DNA of 64,000 nt from Achromobacter pestifer (GTDB lineage Bacteria; Pseudomonadota; Gammaproteobacteria; Burkholderiales; Burkholderiaceae_B), in NCBI RefSeq assembly GCF_902859625.1, contig NZ_CADIJX010000013.1, positions 62,001-126,000 of the forward strand, read 5' to 3'. Shown piece by piece: positions 43,105 to 53,183 of the stretch (its first letter is position 1; each line of letters begins with the position of its first letter). Below the pieces are notes generated by a model. The model was given only the letters and a program-made list of their open reading frames with translations, was not told the origin of the DNA and ran no database searches. A program made the translations under genes and the position numbers.

Positions 43105-44313
43105 GTGTCTACCTCCAACAGATCCCCCTCCTCGCCTTCCAGTTCCCCAGAATTTTCCGGGGCGGTACTGCTGTGCCTGCTGGCAATGATGAATCACGTG
43201 GCACTGACGGGGGGACGGATCACCGTCTCGCTGACAGCGCTGCAAATGGGCCTGTCCACGTTCAAGGTTGGCACGCTGGTTGCCGTGTTCGCGGTGCTGC
43301 CGATGTTGTTCTCGGTGCGCGCCGGACGCTGGGTCGACCGGGTTGGCATTGTCCGCCCGCTCGTCATCGGGACCTCATTGGTAGCGATTGGCACCGCATT
43401 GCCCTTTATCTCGCAGACTCAGACCGCGTTGCTGATCGCGTCCTGTTGCATCGGCATCGGCTTCATGTTGCATCAGGTGGCCACGCAGGATTTGCTGGGT
43501 CACGCCGAACCGGCGCAGCGCTTGCGCAATTTTTCATTCATGTCGCTGGCCCTGGCAGGGTCGGGTTTCTCGGGGCCGCTCATCGCCGGACTGGCGATCG
43601 ACCACCTGGGCACGCGCACCGCCTTCGGCCTGCTGGCGCTCGGCCCCTTGCTGTCGGGCATCGGCCTGTACGCCATGCGCCACCAGCTGAAAGCGGTGGA
43701 CTCCCAACTGTCGGGCGCCAAGGAAGCCCAGCGCCGCCGGGTCACCGAACTGCTTGCCGTGCCCGCGCTGCGCCGCATCCTGATGGTCAACACCATCCTG
43801 TCCGGCGCCTGGGACACCCATTTATTCGTCGTGCCGATCTTTGGCGTCGCGATCGGCCTGTCCGCCACCACGATCGGCGTCATTCTGGCGTCCTTCGCGG
43901 CGGCAACGTTCGTCATCCGCCTGGTATTGCCACTGATCATGCGCCGAGTCCGCTCCTGGACCCTGGTTCGCGTGGCGATGGCGACGGCGGCGATCGATTT
44001 CATGCTTTACCCGCTGTTCACCGACGTTAGCATCCTGATCGTGCTGTCCTTCATCCTGGGGCTTGCCTTGGGGTGCTGCCAACCGAGTATGCTGTCGCTA
44101 CTGCACCAGCATTCGCCGCCTGGGCGCGCGGCCGAGGCCGTGGGCCTGCGGATGGCGCTGATCAACGGGTCCCAGGTTTCCCTGCCGTTGACCTTCGGCG
44201 CGCTGGGTGCGGTCATTGGCGTCGCCCCCTTGTTCTGGGCCTATTCGCTAGCCCTGATGGCGGGCGGCTGGGTCAATCGCAACCCCCCGCTCGAATCAGA
44301 CCGGAACCCGTAG
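43105..44313 (+). CDS. MFS transporter
   Basis: About 402 residues, twelve predicted membrane segments. The A-like loop between segments 2 and 3 reads SVRAGRWVDRVG. A serine-rich N-terminus (STSNRSPSSPSSSPEFSG) precedes the first segment. The start is uncertain: GTG 43105 is chosen because it begins just before the serine-rich tail, but ATG 43000 would add 35 residues. Neither has a good ribosome site. Substrate unknown. The next gene starts three bases after its stop, so they may be co-transcribed. Confidence 0.85.
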   Translation: MSTSNRSPSSPSSSPEFSGAVLLCLLAMMNHVALTGGRITVSLTALQMGLSTFKVGTLVAVFAVLPMLFSVRAGRWVDRVGIVRPLVIGTSLVAIGTALPFISQTQTALLIASCCIGIGFMLHQVATQDLLGHAEPAQRLRNFSFMSLALAGSGFSGPLIAGLAIDHLGTRTAFGLLALGPLLSGIGLYAMRHQLKAVDSQLSGAKEAQRRRVTELLAVPALRRILMVNTILSGAWDTHLFVVPIFGVAIGLSATTIGVILASFAAATFVIRLVLPLIMRRVRSWTLVRVAMATAAIDFMLYPLFTDVSILIVLSFILGLALGCCQPSMLSLLHQHSPPGRAAEAVGLRMALINGSQVSLPLTFGALGAVIGVAPLFWAYSLALMAGGWVNRNPPLESDRNP

Positions 44314-44315
44314 TC

Positions 44316-44978
44316 GTGAACACGCAGTCCTCTTCCCCCGCCGCCGGCATCGCCGGCGCCAGCTTGCCCTTTCGCCTTTGGACACCAGAGGAAAGGAAAG
44401 CCTCGCTGGATCAAGCCTTGCAACATTGGCAATCCGGAGAAGACGTCTGGGTATATGGGTACGGATCACTGGTCTGGCGCCCTGATTTCGACTTCATGGA
44501 ACGCCGCCTGGCGACTTTGCGCGGACACCACCGGGCGCTGTGCCTGTGGTCCCGCGTGAATCGCGGCACGCCAGAATGTCCCGGCCTGGTGTTTGGCCTG
44601 GACCGTGGCGGTTCCTGCCGGGGCGTGGTCTACCGCCTGGCTGGCGGTCAGGTGCCGACCTATTTCCCAGCCCTTTGGGAACGCGAGATGTCCACCGGCG
44701 CCTATCTGCCGCGCTGGATCAACTGCACGACCGACGCCGGCCCCGTCCGCGCGCTGGTTTTCATCATGAACCGGGACAACCCGGCCTATATCCGCGCCCT
44801 GCCCGAGGCCGAGCTGCTGGCCATCGTGCGCCGGGCTGCCGGCCGCTACGGCCCCTGCACCGACTACGTGGTCCAGACCGCCCAGGCGCTGCGCGCCGCC
44901 GGCATCCATGACGCCCGGCTGGACGCCATCGCCCGCCGTCTGGAACTAGATGGGCGGCCGCTGCCGGAAGGCGGCTGA
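44316..44978 (+). CDS. ChaC-like gamma-glutamylcyclotransferase
   Basis: 220 residues from GTG 44316, immediately after the MFS stop. ChaC motifs: WVYGYGSLVWRPDF (the YGSL substrate loop), VYRLAGGQVPTYFPALWEREM with the catalytic glutamate region, and CTDYVVQTAQALRAAGI. Enzymes of this family cleave glutathione to 5-oxoproline and cysteinylglycine. No ATG is available before the conserved core without running into the MFS gene. Confidence 0.88.
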   Translation: MNTQSSSPAAGIAGASLPFRLWTPEERKASLDQALQHWQSGEDVWVYGYGSLVWRPDFDFMERRLATLRGHHRALCLWSRVNRGTPECPGLVFGLDRGGSCRGVVYRLAGGQVPTYFPALWEREMSTGAYLPRWINCTTDAGPVRALVFIMNRDNPAYIRALPEAELLAIVRRAAGRYGPCTDYVVQTAQALRAAGIHDARLDAIARRLELDGRPLPEGG

Positions 44979-45093
44979 ACGCCAGCCCCCGCCCCCTGGC
45001 GGGAAACATGCCTGAGACCTGCGCGGGGTCAATAAGGGAGCGATGCCCCAAGCGGTATAAACTCCCTGTTATCAACGCTGAATCCCACGCCTC

Positions 45094-45723
45094 ATGTCCG
45101 TCTCAGATCTGCGTCAAAGCTACGAAAAGAACGTCCTGCTGGAAAGCCAGGCCGCCGCGTCCCCGTTCCAGCAGTTTTCCCGCTGGTTCGACGAAGCCCT
45201 GGCCGCCAAGGTTCCGGAGCCCAACGCCATGACCCTGGCCACGGTCGACGCCAGCGGCCAGCCCACCGCCCGCATCGTCCTGATCAAGGGCTTTGACGAG
45301 TACGGGTTCACGTTCTTCACCAACTATGAATCCCGCAAGGGGCAAGACCTGCAAGCCGATCCCCGTGCCTGCCTGTTGTTCTTCTGGCAGCCGCTGGAAC
45401 GCCAGGTGCGGATCGAAGGCGTTGTGGAAAAAGTCGCGCCCGAAGAGTCGGACGCTTACTACCTCAGCCGCCCCGTCGGATCGCGCATCGGTGCCTGGGC
45501 CTCGCGCCAAAGCCAGCCCATCACCCGCGAGGAACTGGAAGCCCGCGAGCAGGAATTCCGCGAGCGCTTCGGCGAACAGCCGCCGCGCCCGCCGCATTGG
45601 GGCGGTTATCGCCTGAAGCCCACCACTTTCGAATTCTGGCAAGGCAGGCCATCGCGCCTGCACGACCGTCTGCGCTATGTCGCCGACGGCACGGCCTGGA
45701 ATATCGAACGCCTGTCGCCTTGA
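45094..45723 (+). CDS. pdxH: Pyridoxamine 5'-phosphate oxidase
   Basis: 209 residues, near E. coli PdxH length (218). FMN/PLP site motifs: ARIVLIKGFDEYGFTFFTNY, SRKGQDLQADPRACLLFFW, RPVGSRIGAWASRQS and the C-terminal FEFWQGRPSRLHDR. Last step in making pyridoxal 5'-phosphate. Followed by two flavin-linked genes on the same strand. Confidence 0.96.
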   Translation: MSVSDLRQSYEKNVLLESQAAASPFQQFSRWFDEALAAKVPEPNAMTLATVDASGQPTARIVLIKGFDEYGFTFFTNYESRKGQDLQADPRACLLFFWQPLERQVRIEGVVEKVAPEESDAYYLSRPVGSRIGAWASRQSQPITREELEAREQEFRERFGEQPPRPPHWGGYRLKPTTFEFWQGRPSRLHDRLRYVADGTAWNIERLSP

Positions 45724-45762
45724 TGCCGGGCGCCCCGCGCGCCCGCCCGAATTAACGATTGC

Positions 45763-46287
45763 ATGCCCGCCTCCTCCCCTGATTTTGACGCCGCCTTTTT
45801 CCGTACCGCGCTGGGCCGCTACGCCACTGGCGTGACGGTCGTGACCGCCGCCGGCCTTGATGGCGCTCCCATCGGGCTGACGGTCAGCTCCTTCAACTCG
45901 GTGTCGCTCAATCCGCCGCTGATCCTATGGAGCCTGTCTCGCAGCTCGTCGTCGCTGGCGGCGTTCGAGCAATGCGAACGCTACGTGGTCAACGTGCTTA
46001 GCGCCGAACAGATCGCGCTGGCGCGGCGCTTCGCCACAGGCAAGACGCCCGACCGCTATGCCGGCCTGACCGTGCATCACGCGCCGGGGGGAACGCCCAT
46101 GCTGGACGGCCATTGCGCCGCCTGGTTCGAGTGCCGCAACCGCAGCCGCTACGAGGAAGGCGACCACATCATCATGGTGGGCGAGGTCGAGCGCTGCGGC
46201 CATAGCGGCGAACCCCCGCTGGTCTTCCACGCGGGCGGCTTCGACCTGACGCCGGCCGGTTCTCGCTCTGAAAGGAAAACGCCATGA
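45763..46287 (+). CDS. Flavin reductase-like domain protein
   Basis: 174 residues of the flavin reductase/FMN-binding split-barrel family (LGRYATGVTVVTAAGLDGAPIGLTVSSFNSVSLNPPLILWSL). Members reduce FMN or FAD with NAD(P)H for two-component monooxygenases, or act on related flavins. Its stop overlaps the start of the FAD oxidoreductase (ATGA), suggesting linked function. No monooxygenase partner is seen nearby. Confidence 0.88.
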   Translation: MPASSPDFDAAFFRTALGRYATGVTVVTAAGLDGAPIGLTVSSFNSVSLNPPLILWSLSRSSSSLAAFEQCERYVVNVLSAEQIALARRFATGKTPDRYAGLTVHHAPGGTPMLDGHCAAWFECRNRSRYEEGDHIIMVGEVERCGHSGEPPLVFHAGGFDLTPAGSRSERKTP

Positions 46288-47393
46288 GCGTGGATGTCGA
46301 TTGCGTCGTCATCGGCGCAGGCGTGGTGGGCTTGGCGATCGCCCGCGCCCTGGCGCAGTCCGGTCGCGAGGTGCTGGTGGCCGAAGCCTCCGAAGCCATC
46401 GGCACCGGCACCAGCTCGCGCAATTCCGAAGTCATCCATGCAGGCATCTATTACCCGGCGGGTAGCCTGAAAGCGCGCCTTTGCGTGCGCGGCAAGCACC
46501 TGCTGTACGCCTATTGCGCCGAACGCGCCATCCCGCACAAGCGGTTGGGCAAGCTCATCGTGGCCACAGACCGCGAACAGGCCGCCCAATTGGAAGGCAT
46601 CGCGCAACGCGCCCGCGCCAACGGCGTGGACGACCTGCAATACATTTCCGGCGAAGACGCCATGCGCCTGGAACCCGCGCTGCAATGCACGGCCGCGCTG
46701 GTGTCGCCGTCGACCGGCATCGTGGACAGCCACGCGCTGATGCTGTCGTTTCAGGGCGATGCCGAAAACGCCGGTGCCCAATGCGTCTTCCATACGCCGC
46801 TGGTCTCTGGCCGCGTGCGCCCCGAAGGCGGATTTGAACTGCAATTCGGCGGCGATGAGGCCATGAAGCTGTCGTGTAACGTGCTGATCAATTCCGCAGG
46901 CTTGCAGGCACCCGCGCTGGCCCGCCGCATCGACGGCGTGCCGTCCGCCAGCATCCCCACCGATTACCTGTGCAAGGGCAGCTATTTCACGCTGTCCGGC
47001 CGCGCGCCGTTCTCGCGCCTGATCTACCCCGTGCCGCAACACGCCGGCTTGGGCGTGCACCTGACGCTGGACATGGGCGGCCAGGCCAAGTTCGGTCCCG
47101 ACACCGAATGGGTCGGCACCGAGGACTACACGATCGACCCTTCGCGCGCCGACGTGTTCTACGCGGCGGTGCGCAGCTACTGGCCCGCCCTGCCGGACGA
47201 TGCGCTGGCGCCCGGCTATACCGGCATCCGGCCGAAGATCTCCGGCCCGCACGAACCCGCCGCCGACTTCGTCATCGCCGGCCCCGCCGTGCATGGCGTG
47301 CCGGGCCTGGTGAACCTGTTCGGCATCGAATCCCCCGGGCTGACCTCCAGCCTGGCCCTGGCGGAAGAAACCCTGGCGCGCCTGGCCGCCTGA
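46284..47393 (+). CDS. FAD-dependent oxidoreductase, L-2-hydroxyglutarate oxidase-like (DAO family)
   Basis: 369 residues. Dinucleotide fold GAGVVGLAIA (11-20); TSSRNSEVIHAGIYYPAGSLKA is the hallmark of L-2-hydroxyglutarate dehydrogenase/LhgO-type proteins, as is YPVPQHAGLGVHLTLDMGG. Oxidises a 2-hydroxy acid to the 2-oxo acid using FAD. Four-base overlap with the flavin reductase gene. Confidence 0.88.
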   Translation: MSVDVDCVVIGAGVVGLAIARALAQSGREVLVAEASEAIGTGTSSRNSEVIHAGIYYPAGSLKARLCVRGKHLLYAYCAERAIPHKRLGKLIVATDREQAAQLEGIAQRARANGVDDLQYISGEDAMRLEPALQCTAALVSPSTGIVDSHALMLSFQGDAENAGAQCVFHTPLVSGRVRPEGGFELQFGGDEAMKLSCNVLINSAGLQAPALARRIDGVPSASIPTDYLCKGSYFTLSGRAPFSRLIYPVPQHAGLGVHLTLDMGGQAKFGPDTEWVGTEDYTIDPSRADVFYAAVRSYWPALPDDALAPGYTGIRPKISGPHEPAADFVIAGPAVHGVPGLVNLFGIESPGLTSSLALAEETLARLAA

Positions 47394-47435
47394 TTCCGCC
47401 CTTATCCCTTTCTTACCTCGGCCCACTCTCGCACC

Positions 47436-48290
47436 ATGCAGCACAACGACTACATCCTGACCCTGTCCTGCCCCGACCGCACCGGCATCGTCTACCGCGT
47501 CAGCGGCCTGTTGTTCGAATTGGGTTGCAACATCCTGGATTCACAGCAATTCGGCGACGAGGAAACGGGCCAATTCTTCCTGCGCGTGCACTTCGACCTG
47601 CCCGTCGCCGTGGCCGCGGATGACCTGCGCGGCCGCCTGAACACGCTGTCGGCCGACTACGGCATGGACCTGAAACTGCATGACGCGCGCCGCAAGGAAC
47701 GCCTGCTGATCATGGTCAGCAAGCAGGGCCATTGCCTGAATGACCTGCTGTTTCGCGTGCATAGCGGGCATTTGCACGCGGAAGTGGCCGCGATCGTGTC
47801 GAACCACAACGACTACGCCAGCCTGGCGGCGTCCTACGGCATCCCGTTCCATTACCTGCCTGTTACCGCCGACACCAAGGCCGACCAGGAAAAGCAGGTG
47901 TTGAAGATTGTCGAGGCGTCGAACACCGATCTGGTCGTGCTGGCTCGCTACATGCAGATCCTGTCGGCGGACATGTGCCGCGCGCTGAACGGCCGCGCCA
48001 TCAACATCCACCACAGCTTTTTGCCCAGCTTCAAGGGCGCGCGCCCGTATCACCAGGCGCACGCGCGCGGCGTCAAGATCATCGGCGCGACCGCCCACTA
48101 CGTCACGTCCGACCTGGACGAAGGCCCGATCATCGATCAGGACATCGAGCGCGTGGACCACACCATGACCGCCCAGGATCTGACCCAGGTCGGCAGCGAC
48201 ATCGAATCCCTGGTGCTGTCACGCGCCGTGCGCAGCCACGTCGAACACCGCATCCTGCTGAACCGCAACAAGACCGTCGTGTTCCGCTGA
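47436..48290 (+). CDS. purU: Formyltetrahydrofolate deformylase
   Basis: 284 residues: an N-terminal ACT domain (1-80; CPDRTGIVYRVSGLLFELG) and a formyltransferase-like catalytic domain with INIHHSFLPSFKGA and VTSDLDEGPIIDQD. It hydrolyses 10-formyl-THF to formate and THF, balancing one-carbon pools. Full length, no anomaly. Converges with a LysR-type gene three bases away. Confidence 0.95.
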   Translation: MQHNDYILTLSCPDRTGIVYRVSGLLFELGCNILDSQQFGDEETGQFFLRVHFDLPVAVAADDLRGRLNTLSADYGMDLKLHDARRKERLLIMVSKQGHCLNDLLFRVHSGHLHAEVAAIVSNHNDYASLAASYGIPFHYLPVTADTKADQEKQVLKIVEASNTDLVVLARYMQILSADMCRALNGRAINIHHSFLPSFKGARPYHQAHARGVKIIGATAHYVTSDLDEGPIIDQDIERVDHTMTAQDLTQVGSDIESLVLSRAVRSHVEHRILLNRNKTVVFR

Positions 48291-48293
48291 TCC

Positions 48294-49196
48294 TCAGCCG
48301 GCGGTGGCGACAGGCGGATACTGATGCGCCACCAATGCCATCGCCTTCTGCTGCAAGGGCGAACGCGCCTGGGCCGGCCAGATCACCTGGCTGACCGATC
48401 GGGCCTCATGCTCAAAAGCGATGAACCGCGTGCCCGCCAGCCCGCTGCGTGACAGGCAGGCCGGCACGATCGACACCCCCAGCCCTTGCGACACCAGCGA
48501 CGCCACGCTTAGCCAGTGGCGTACCTCGTGCCGGATCACCGGCATGAATCCCGACCCCACGCACATCGACAGCACCGTTTCGTAATAGCTGGGAGATGCC
48601 GCGCGGGCGAAGAACACGAAATCGTCGCCCGCCAGTTCCGCCAATTGCAGCGATCCACGATCCGCCAACGGGTGCGAGTCCGGAAGACAGACAACAAAGG
48701 GTTCGGCCATCAGGTCGCGCACGTGAACCTCGTCCGGCACCGGGTTGGCGTGAATGAAACCCAGATCTTGCTCTCCGCGCCGGACGGCTTCGATCTGCTC
48801 GTGTGAGTTCAGTTCGGTCAGCACATGCTCTACGTCCGGCAATTCGGCCCGCATGGCGTTCAGTAGCGCAGGCAGGCCCCGATACAACATCGACCCCACG
48901 AAACCAATGCGCAGCCGCCCCCGCAGGCCCGCATCCACGCGCTGCACCAGCGTGCGTACCTCTTCGGCCTGGCGCAGCAGGGTCAGCGCCTCTCGGTAGA
49001 GCACCTGGCCGGCATCGGTCAGCTCCACATGGCGGCTGGTGCGCGCCAACAGGCGGGCCCCCACGTTGTCCTCAAGCTGACGGATGGCGTAGCTGAGCGG
49101 GGGCTGCGAAATATGCAGGCGTGTCGCGGCACGGCTGAAATGGCGCTCTTCGGCCACCGCGATGAAATAGCGCAGCAAACGTGGGTCCAGGTCCAT
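48294..49196 (-). CDS. LysR family regulator of the acyl-CoA dehydrogenase operon
   Basis: 300 residues. HTH MDLDPRLLRYFIAVAEERHFSRAA then LHISQPPLSYAIRQLE, of the BenM/CatR-like subgroup. Divergent from the dehydrogenase/Bug receptor/CoA-transferase genes starting at 49315, so a direct control role is likely. The AT-rich 118-base gap (49197-49314) holds the divergent promoters, but no motif is clear enough to list. Confidence 0.92.
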   Translation of the reverse strand: MDLDPRLLRYFIAVAEERHFSRAATRLHISQPPLSYAIRQLEDNVGARLLARTSRHVELTDAGQVLYREALTLLRQAEEVRTLVQRVDAGLRGRLRIGFVGSMLYRGLPALLNAMRAELPDVEHVLTELNSHEQIEAVRRGEQDLGFIHANPVPDEVHVRDLMAEPFVVCLPDSHPLADRGSLQLAELAGDDFVFFARAASPSYYETVLSMCVGSGFMPVIRHEVRHWLSVASLVSQGLGVSIVPACLSRSGLAGTRFIAFEHEARSVSQVIWPAQARSPLQQKAMALVAHQYPPVATAG

Positions 49197-49314
49197 TCTT
49201 TGCTCCCAGATCTATATTTTTTTTGGATTGTTCTACACGAAAACGGTATTTGCATAGATTAATCGACCCGCGCAAGATCAGCCATCTTCCCCCCGATTTC
49301 CGCAGGATGCCGCC

Positions 49315-51027
49315 ATGGATACCCCCAAGATCGCCGCCCCGACCGCCGTCCCCTCCGCCGTCACGCCCGTTCCGGATTCCCGCGGCCTGAACCTGTTCAA
49401 CGCCGACCCCTACGCGGCGGCCCTCAGCCAGCGGTACCTGCCGCCCGCGCTGCACGTCCACCTGCTACCCCATCTTGAGCGTTTGGGCGCACTGGCCGGT
49501 GGCGTCATGGACGAACTGGCCTCAACAGCGGACAAGCATCCGCCCACCCTGTCTGTGCGCAGCCGCGCCGGCACGGATGAATCCCGCATCGACAAGCATC
49601 CGGCCTATGTCGAGCTTGAGCGCCTGGCTTACAGTGAATTCGGCCTGGCCGCGCTGTCGCACCGTGGTGGCGTGCTGGGCTGGCCCGAGCCCATGCCGGC
49701 CGCCGCCAAGTACGCGCTGAGCCATCTGTTCGTGCAAGCGGAATTCGGCCTGTGCTGCCCTGTCAGCATGACGGATTCGCTGGCGCGCACGCTTCGCAAG
49801 TTCGGCGATCCGGCATTGGTCGAACGGGTGCTTCCGCAAGTGACGTCCCAAGACTTCGACACACTGCGCCAGGGCGCGATGTTCATGACCGAACAGGGCG
49901 CAGGCTCGGACGTCAGCGCCACCGAAGTCACGGCAGAGGCCCAGGAAGACGGCACGTGGCGCATCCACGGCGATAAGTGGTTCTGCTCGAACCCCGACGC
50001 CGGCTTTGCCATGGTGTTGGCGCGCAGCGAGCCGCAGCCGGGTCTGAAGGGCGTATCGCTATTCCTGTTGCCGCGCGACCTGGCCGACGGCAGCCATAAC
50101 CACTACCGCATCCTGCGCCTGAAGGACAAGCTGGGCACGCGGTCCATGGCCAGCGGTGAAATCCGGCTCGAAGGCGCCGTGGCCTGGCTGGTGGGCGAAC
50201 GCGGTCGCGGCTTCAAGCACATGGCCGACATGATCAACAATTCGCGCCTGTCCAACGGCATGCGCGCAGCCGGCCTGATGCGCCGCGCCGTCACCGAAGC
50301 CATCTACGTATCGCAGAACCGCCGCGCCTTCGGCAAACGCCTGATCGACATGCCGCTGATGCAGCGCCAACTCGTGAAGATGACGGTATGGGCCGAGCAG
50401 GCGCGCAGCGTCATGTTCCAGACGGCGCGCGCGCTGGCGGATGCGGACCACGGCACGGCCGACCCCGCGTTGGCCCGCATCCTGACCCCGCTGATCAAAT
50501 TCCGCGCCTGCCGGGACGCGCGCAAGGTGACGGGTGACGCAATGGAAGTGCGTGGCGGCTGCGGCTACATCGAGGAGTGGACGGAACCGCGCCTGGTGCG
50601 TGACGCGCATCTGGGCTCCATCTGGGAAGGCACCAGCAACATCGTCGCGCTGGACGTGCTGCGCGCCATCAAGAAAGAAAATTCGCTGCCCGCGCTGCGC
50701 GCCCACATCGACCGCTTGCTGGCCGACGGCGTGCCCTGCGCGCCCGCCCTGGCCGACACGCAGGCACGCGCGCTTGAGCAGACCTTTGCCCTGGCCGAAC
50801 ATGCCGCCCAGGGCGACCATGCCGAACTCGCCCGCCAGGCAGCATCGCTGCTGTACCACGCGGTATCGATGGCTGCGCTGCGCTGGGAAGCCACAGGCGC
50901 CGGCCTGGAAAGCCGCGCGCAATTGGCCGACCAGGTATTGCTGCACCGTCTGGCGCCCCGCGACCCCTACGCCATTCCCCCCAACGAAAGCGCTGCCTGC
51001 CAGGCCATCTTGCAGTACGCGCTGTAA
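49315..51027 (+). CDS. Acyl-CoA dehydrogenase, AidB-like
   Basis: 570 residues, longer than ordinary acyl-CoA dehydrogenases (about 380) and close to AidB (541). FAD site MTEQGAGSDVSATEV, then KWFCSNPDA, and GYIEEWTEPRLVRDAHLGSIWEG near the C-terminal catalytic region. AidB binds DNA in the alkylation response, but the operon with a Bug receptor and a CoA-transferase suggests here a metabolic dehydrogenase. Which is true cannot be decided from sequence alone. Confidence 0.87.
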   Translation: MDTPKIAAPTAVPSAVTPVPDSRGLNLFNADPYAAALSQRYLPPALHVHLLPHLERLGALAGGVMDELASTADKHPPTLSVRSRAGTDESRIDKHPAYVELERLAYSEFGLAALSHRGGVLGWPEPMPAAAKYALSHLFVQAEFGLCCPVSMTDSLARTLRKFGDPALVERVLPQVTSQDFDTLRQGAMFMTEQGAGSDVSATEVTAEAQEDGTWRIHGDKWFCSNPDAGFAMVLARSEPQPGLKGVSLFLLPRDLADGSHNHYRILRLKDKLGTRSMASGEIRLEGAVAWLVGERGRGFKHMADMINNSRLSNGMRAAGLMRRAVTEAIYVSQNRRAFGKRLIDMPLMQRQLVKMTVWAEQARSVMFQTARALADADHGTADPALARILTPLIKFRACRDARKVTGDAMEVRGGCGYIEEWTEPRLVRDAHLGSIWEGTSNIVALDVLRAIKKENSLPALRAHIDRLLADGVPCAPALADTQARALEQTFALAEHAAQGDHAELARQAASLLYHAVSMAALRWEATGAGLESRAQLADQVLLHRLAPRDPYAIPPNESAACQAILQYAL

Positions 51028-51074
51028 ACCGACGCCGGCGACACAGCCGGCGCGTCCCCACAGGAGACACCACC

Positions 51075-52055
51075 ATGAAACGCCTTATTGCCCCCTTGAT
51101 GCTGGCGGCGGCCGCCTTGGCCCCATCCGCCCCCGCCCTGGCCGCGGACGCCTTCCCCACGGCCCGCCCCATCACGCTGATCGTGCCCTTTCCCCCGGGC
51201 GGCCCGACCGATGCCATGGCACGCCGTTTGGCAGAAAAACTGCGCGAACCCCTCAAGCAGAACGTCATCGTTGAAAACCGCAGCGGCGCGGGCGGCAACA
51301 TCGGATCGGAATACGTGGCGTCGGCAAAACCCGACGGCTATACCTTGCTGTTCGGCACGTCGGGCCCGCTGGCCATCAACGTGAGCCTGTACAAGAAACA
51401 GGGCTACAACCCCGAGACCAGTTTCGCGCCCATCATCCGCCTGGGCCACCTGCCCAACATCCTGGTCGTGAACCCAACGGTGCCTGTCCACAATGCGCAG
51501 GAACTGATCGCCTACGCCAAGAAAAACCCGGACAAGCTCAGCTATGCATCGTCGGGCAATGGCGCGTCGTCGCACCTGGCCGGCATCCTGTTCAACCGCA
51601 TGGCAGGCACCCAGATCATGCACATCCCCTACAAGGGAACGGGGCCCGCGCTGAACGACCTGCTGGGCGGACAGGTGTCGATGTCGTTCACCGACATCCT
51701 GACCGCGCTGCCCTACATCAAGGCCGGCAAGCTGCGCGCCATCGGGCTGGCCAGCGCCCAGCGCTCGGACGCCTTGCCTGACCTGCCCACGCTGTCCGAG
51801 CAAGGCTTGAATGGCTACGACGTCAGCGTCTTCTTCGGCATCGTCGCCCCCAAGGACACGCCCGCCGACGTGGTGAATACGCTGAATCAGGCCTTCAAGA
51901 CCGCGCTGTCGGACCCGGCCATCAAGCAGACCCTGCACTCGCAAGGCATCGTCGAAGCGCAGGACCAGACGCCGCAAGGCCTGGCCACCTTCATCACCAC
52001 CGAAGTCCCCAAGTGGCGCGAACTCATCACCAGCGCCAACGTTTCCATCGACTGA
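51075..52055 (+). CDS. Bug/TctC-type periplasmic substrate-binding protein
   Basis: 326 residues. Signal peptide 1-24 (ending APALAAD), then PITLIVPFPPGGPTDAMAR and SGAGGNIGSEYVASAKPDGYT, standard Bug motifs. These receptors bind carboxylates, often aromatic or dicarboxylic; no TctA or TctB membrane genes are adjacent, as is common in this lineage. GGAG before ATG is good. Between the dehydrogenase and CoA-transferase genes in the same operon. Confidence 0.94.
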   Translation: MKRLIAPLMLAAAALAPSAPALAADAFPTARPITLIVPFPPGGPTDAMARRLAEKLREPLKQNVIVENRSGAGGNIGSEYVASAKPDGYTLLFGTSGPLAINVSLYKKQGYNPETSFAPIIRLGHLPNILVVNPTVPVHNAQELIAYAKKNPDKLSYASSGNGASSHLAGILFNRMAGTQIMHIPYKGTGPALNDLLGGQVSMSFTDILTALPYIKAGKLRAIGLASAQRSDALPDLPTLSEQGLNGYDVSVFFGIVAPKDTPADVVNTLNQAFKTALSDPAIKQTLHSQGIVEAQDQTPQGLATFITTEVPKWRELITSANVSID

Positions 52056-52067
52056 AGCTGACACTCC

Positions 52068-53177
52068 ATGGCCCCCACCCTACCCAATGCCGGCGCGCTT
52101 GCCGGCTGCAAGGTGATCGACTTGTCCCGCGTGCTGGGCGGTCCCTATTGCACGCAGATCCTGGCCGACCACGGCGCCGACGTCTTGAAGATCGAACCGC
52201 CCGGCGGTGACGAGACCCGGGGCTGGGGCCCGCCCTTCCTGGGCGACACGGCGTCCTACTTCATCGGCGTGAACCGCAACAAGGAAGGCATGACCCTGGA
52301 CCTGTCGCAAGCGGCCGGCCAGGAACTGCTGCGCCACCTGCTGGCCGACGCCGACGTGCTGGTCGAGAATTTCAAGCCCGGCACGCTTGAAAAGTGGGGC
52401 CTGGGCTTCGAGGCGCTAAGCCAGGCTTTTCCCAAGCTGATCCACTGCCGCGTCAGCGGATTCGGGTCGGATGGCCCGCTGGGCGGCTTGCCCGGCTACG
52501 ACGCCTGCGCGCAAGCCATGTGCGGCCTGATGAGCGTGAACGGCGACGCGGACGGCGACGCCACCCGCGTTGGCCTGCCGGTGGTGGACATGGTGACGGG
52601 GCTGAATGCCGCGGTTGCCATCCTGCTTGCCTTGAACGAGCGTGGCCGCAGCGGCCTGGGCCAATTCCTGGACATCACGCTGTACGACTGCGCGCTATCG
52701 CTGCTGCATCCGCACGCGGCCAATTACTTTTATAGCGGCAAGGTGCCCCAGCGCAGTGGCAACGCGCATCCGAACATTGCGCCCTACGAGACGCTGCCGA
52801 CCGCCAGCGGCCCGATTTTTCTGGCCGTGGGCAACAACCGGCAATTCGCGCTGCTGGCGCAAGTGCTGGAGGCGCCAGGCCTGGCGACGGACCCGCGCTA
52901 TGCCGCAAACGCCGACCGCCTGCACAACCGCCAAGCCCTGCGCGACGAACTGTCCGCCTTGCTGGCCACGCAAGACGCTTCCGCGCTGGCCGACCGCCTG
53001 CTGCGCGCCGGCGTACCCGCGGCAGCCGTGCAGACCGTGGATCAGGCGCTTGCACACCCACACACGCAACACCGCGGCATGGTGCTGGAACAGGGCGACT
53101 ACAAGGGCGTGGGTTCGCCGATCAAACTGTCCCGCACCCCCGCCACGCTACGCAAGCTGCCACCTGCGCTGACGTAA
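52068..53177 (+). CDS. Family III CoA-transferase (CaiB/BaiF)
   Basis: 369 residues, formyl-CoA transferase-like fold. Opening GCKVIDLSRVLGGPYCTQILADHGADVLKIEPP and the catalytic aspartate in GYDACAQAM (about residue 145). Transfers CoA between acids, preparing the substrate for the acyl-CoA dehydrogenase in this operon. Last gene of the operon; a 9-bp tandem array begins seven bases after its stop codon. Confidence 0.94.
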   Translation: MAPTLPNAGALAGCKVIDLSRVLGGPYCTQILADHGADVLKIEPPGGDETRGWGPPFLGDTASYFIGVNRNKEGMTLDLSQAAGQELLRHLLADADVLVENFKPGTLEKWGLGFEALSQAFPKLIHCRVSGFGSDGPLGGLPGYDACAQAMCGLMSVNGDADGDATRVGLPVVDMVTGLNAAVAILLALNERGRSGLGQFLDITLYDCALSLLHPHAANYFYSGKVPQRSGNAHPNIAPYETLPTASGPIFLAVGNNRQFALLAQVLEAPGLATDPRYAANADRLHNRQALRDELSALLATQDASALADRLLRAGVPAAAVQTVDQALAHPHTQHRGMVLEQGDYKGVGSPIKLSRTPATLRKLPPALT

Positions 53178-53183
53178 GGCATC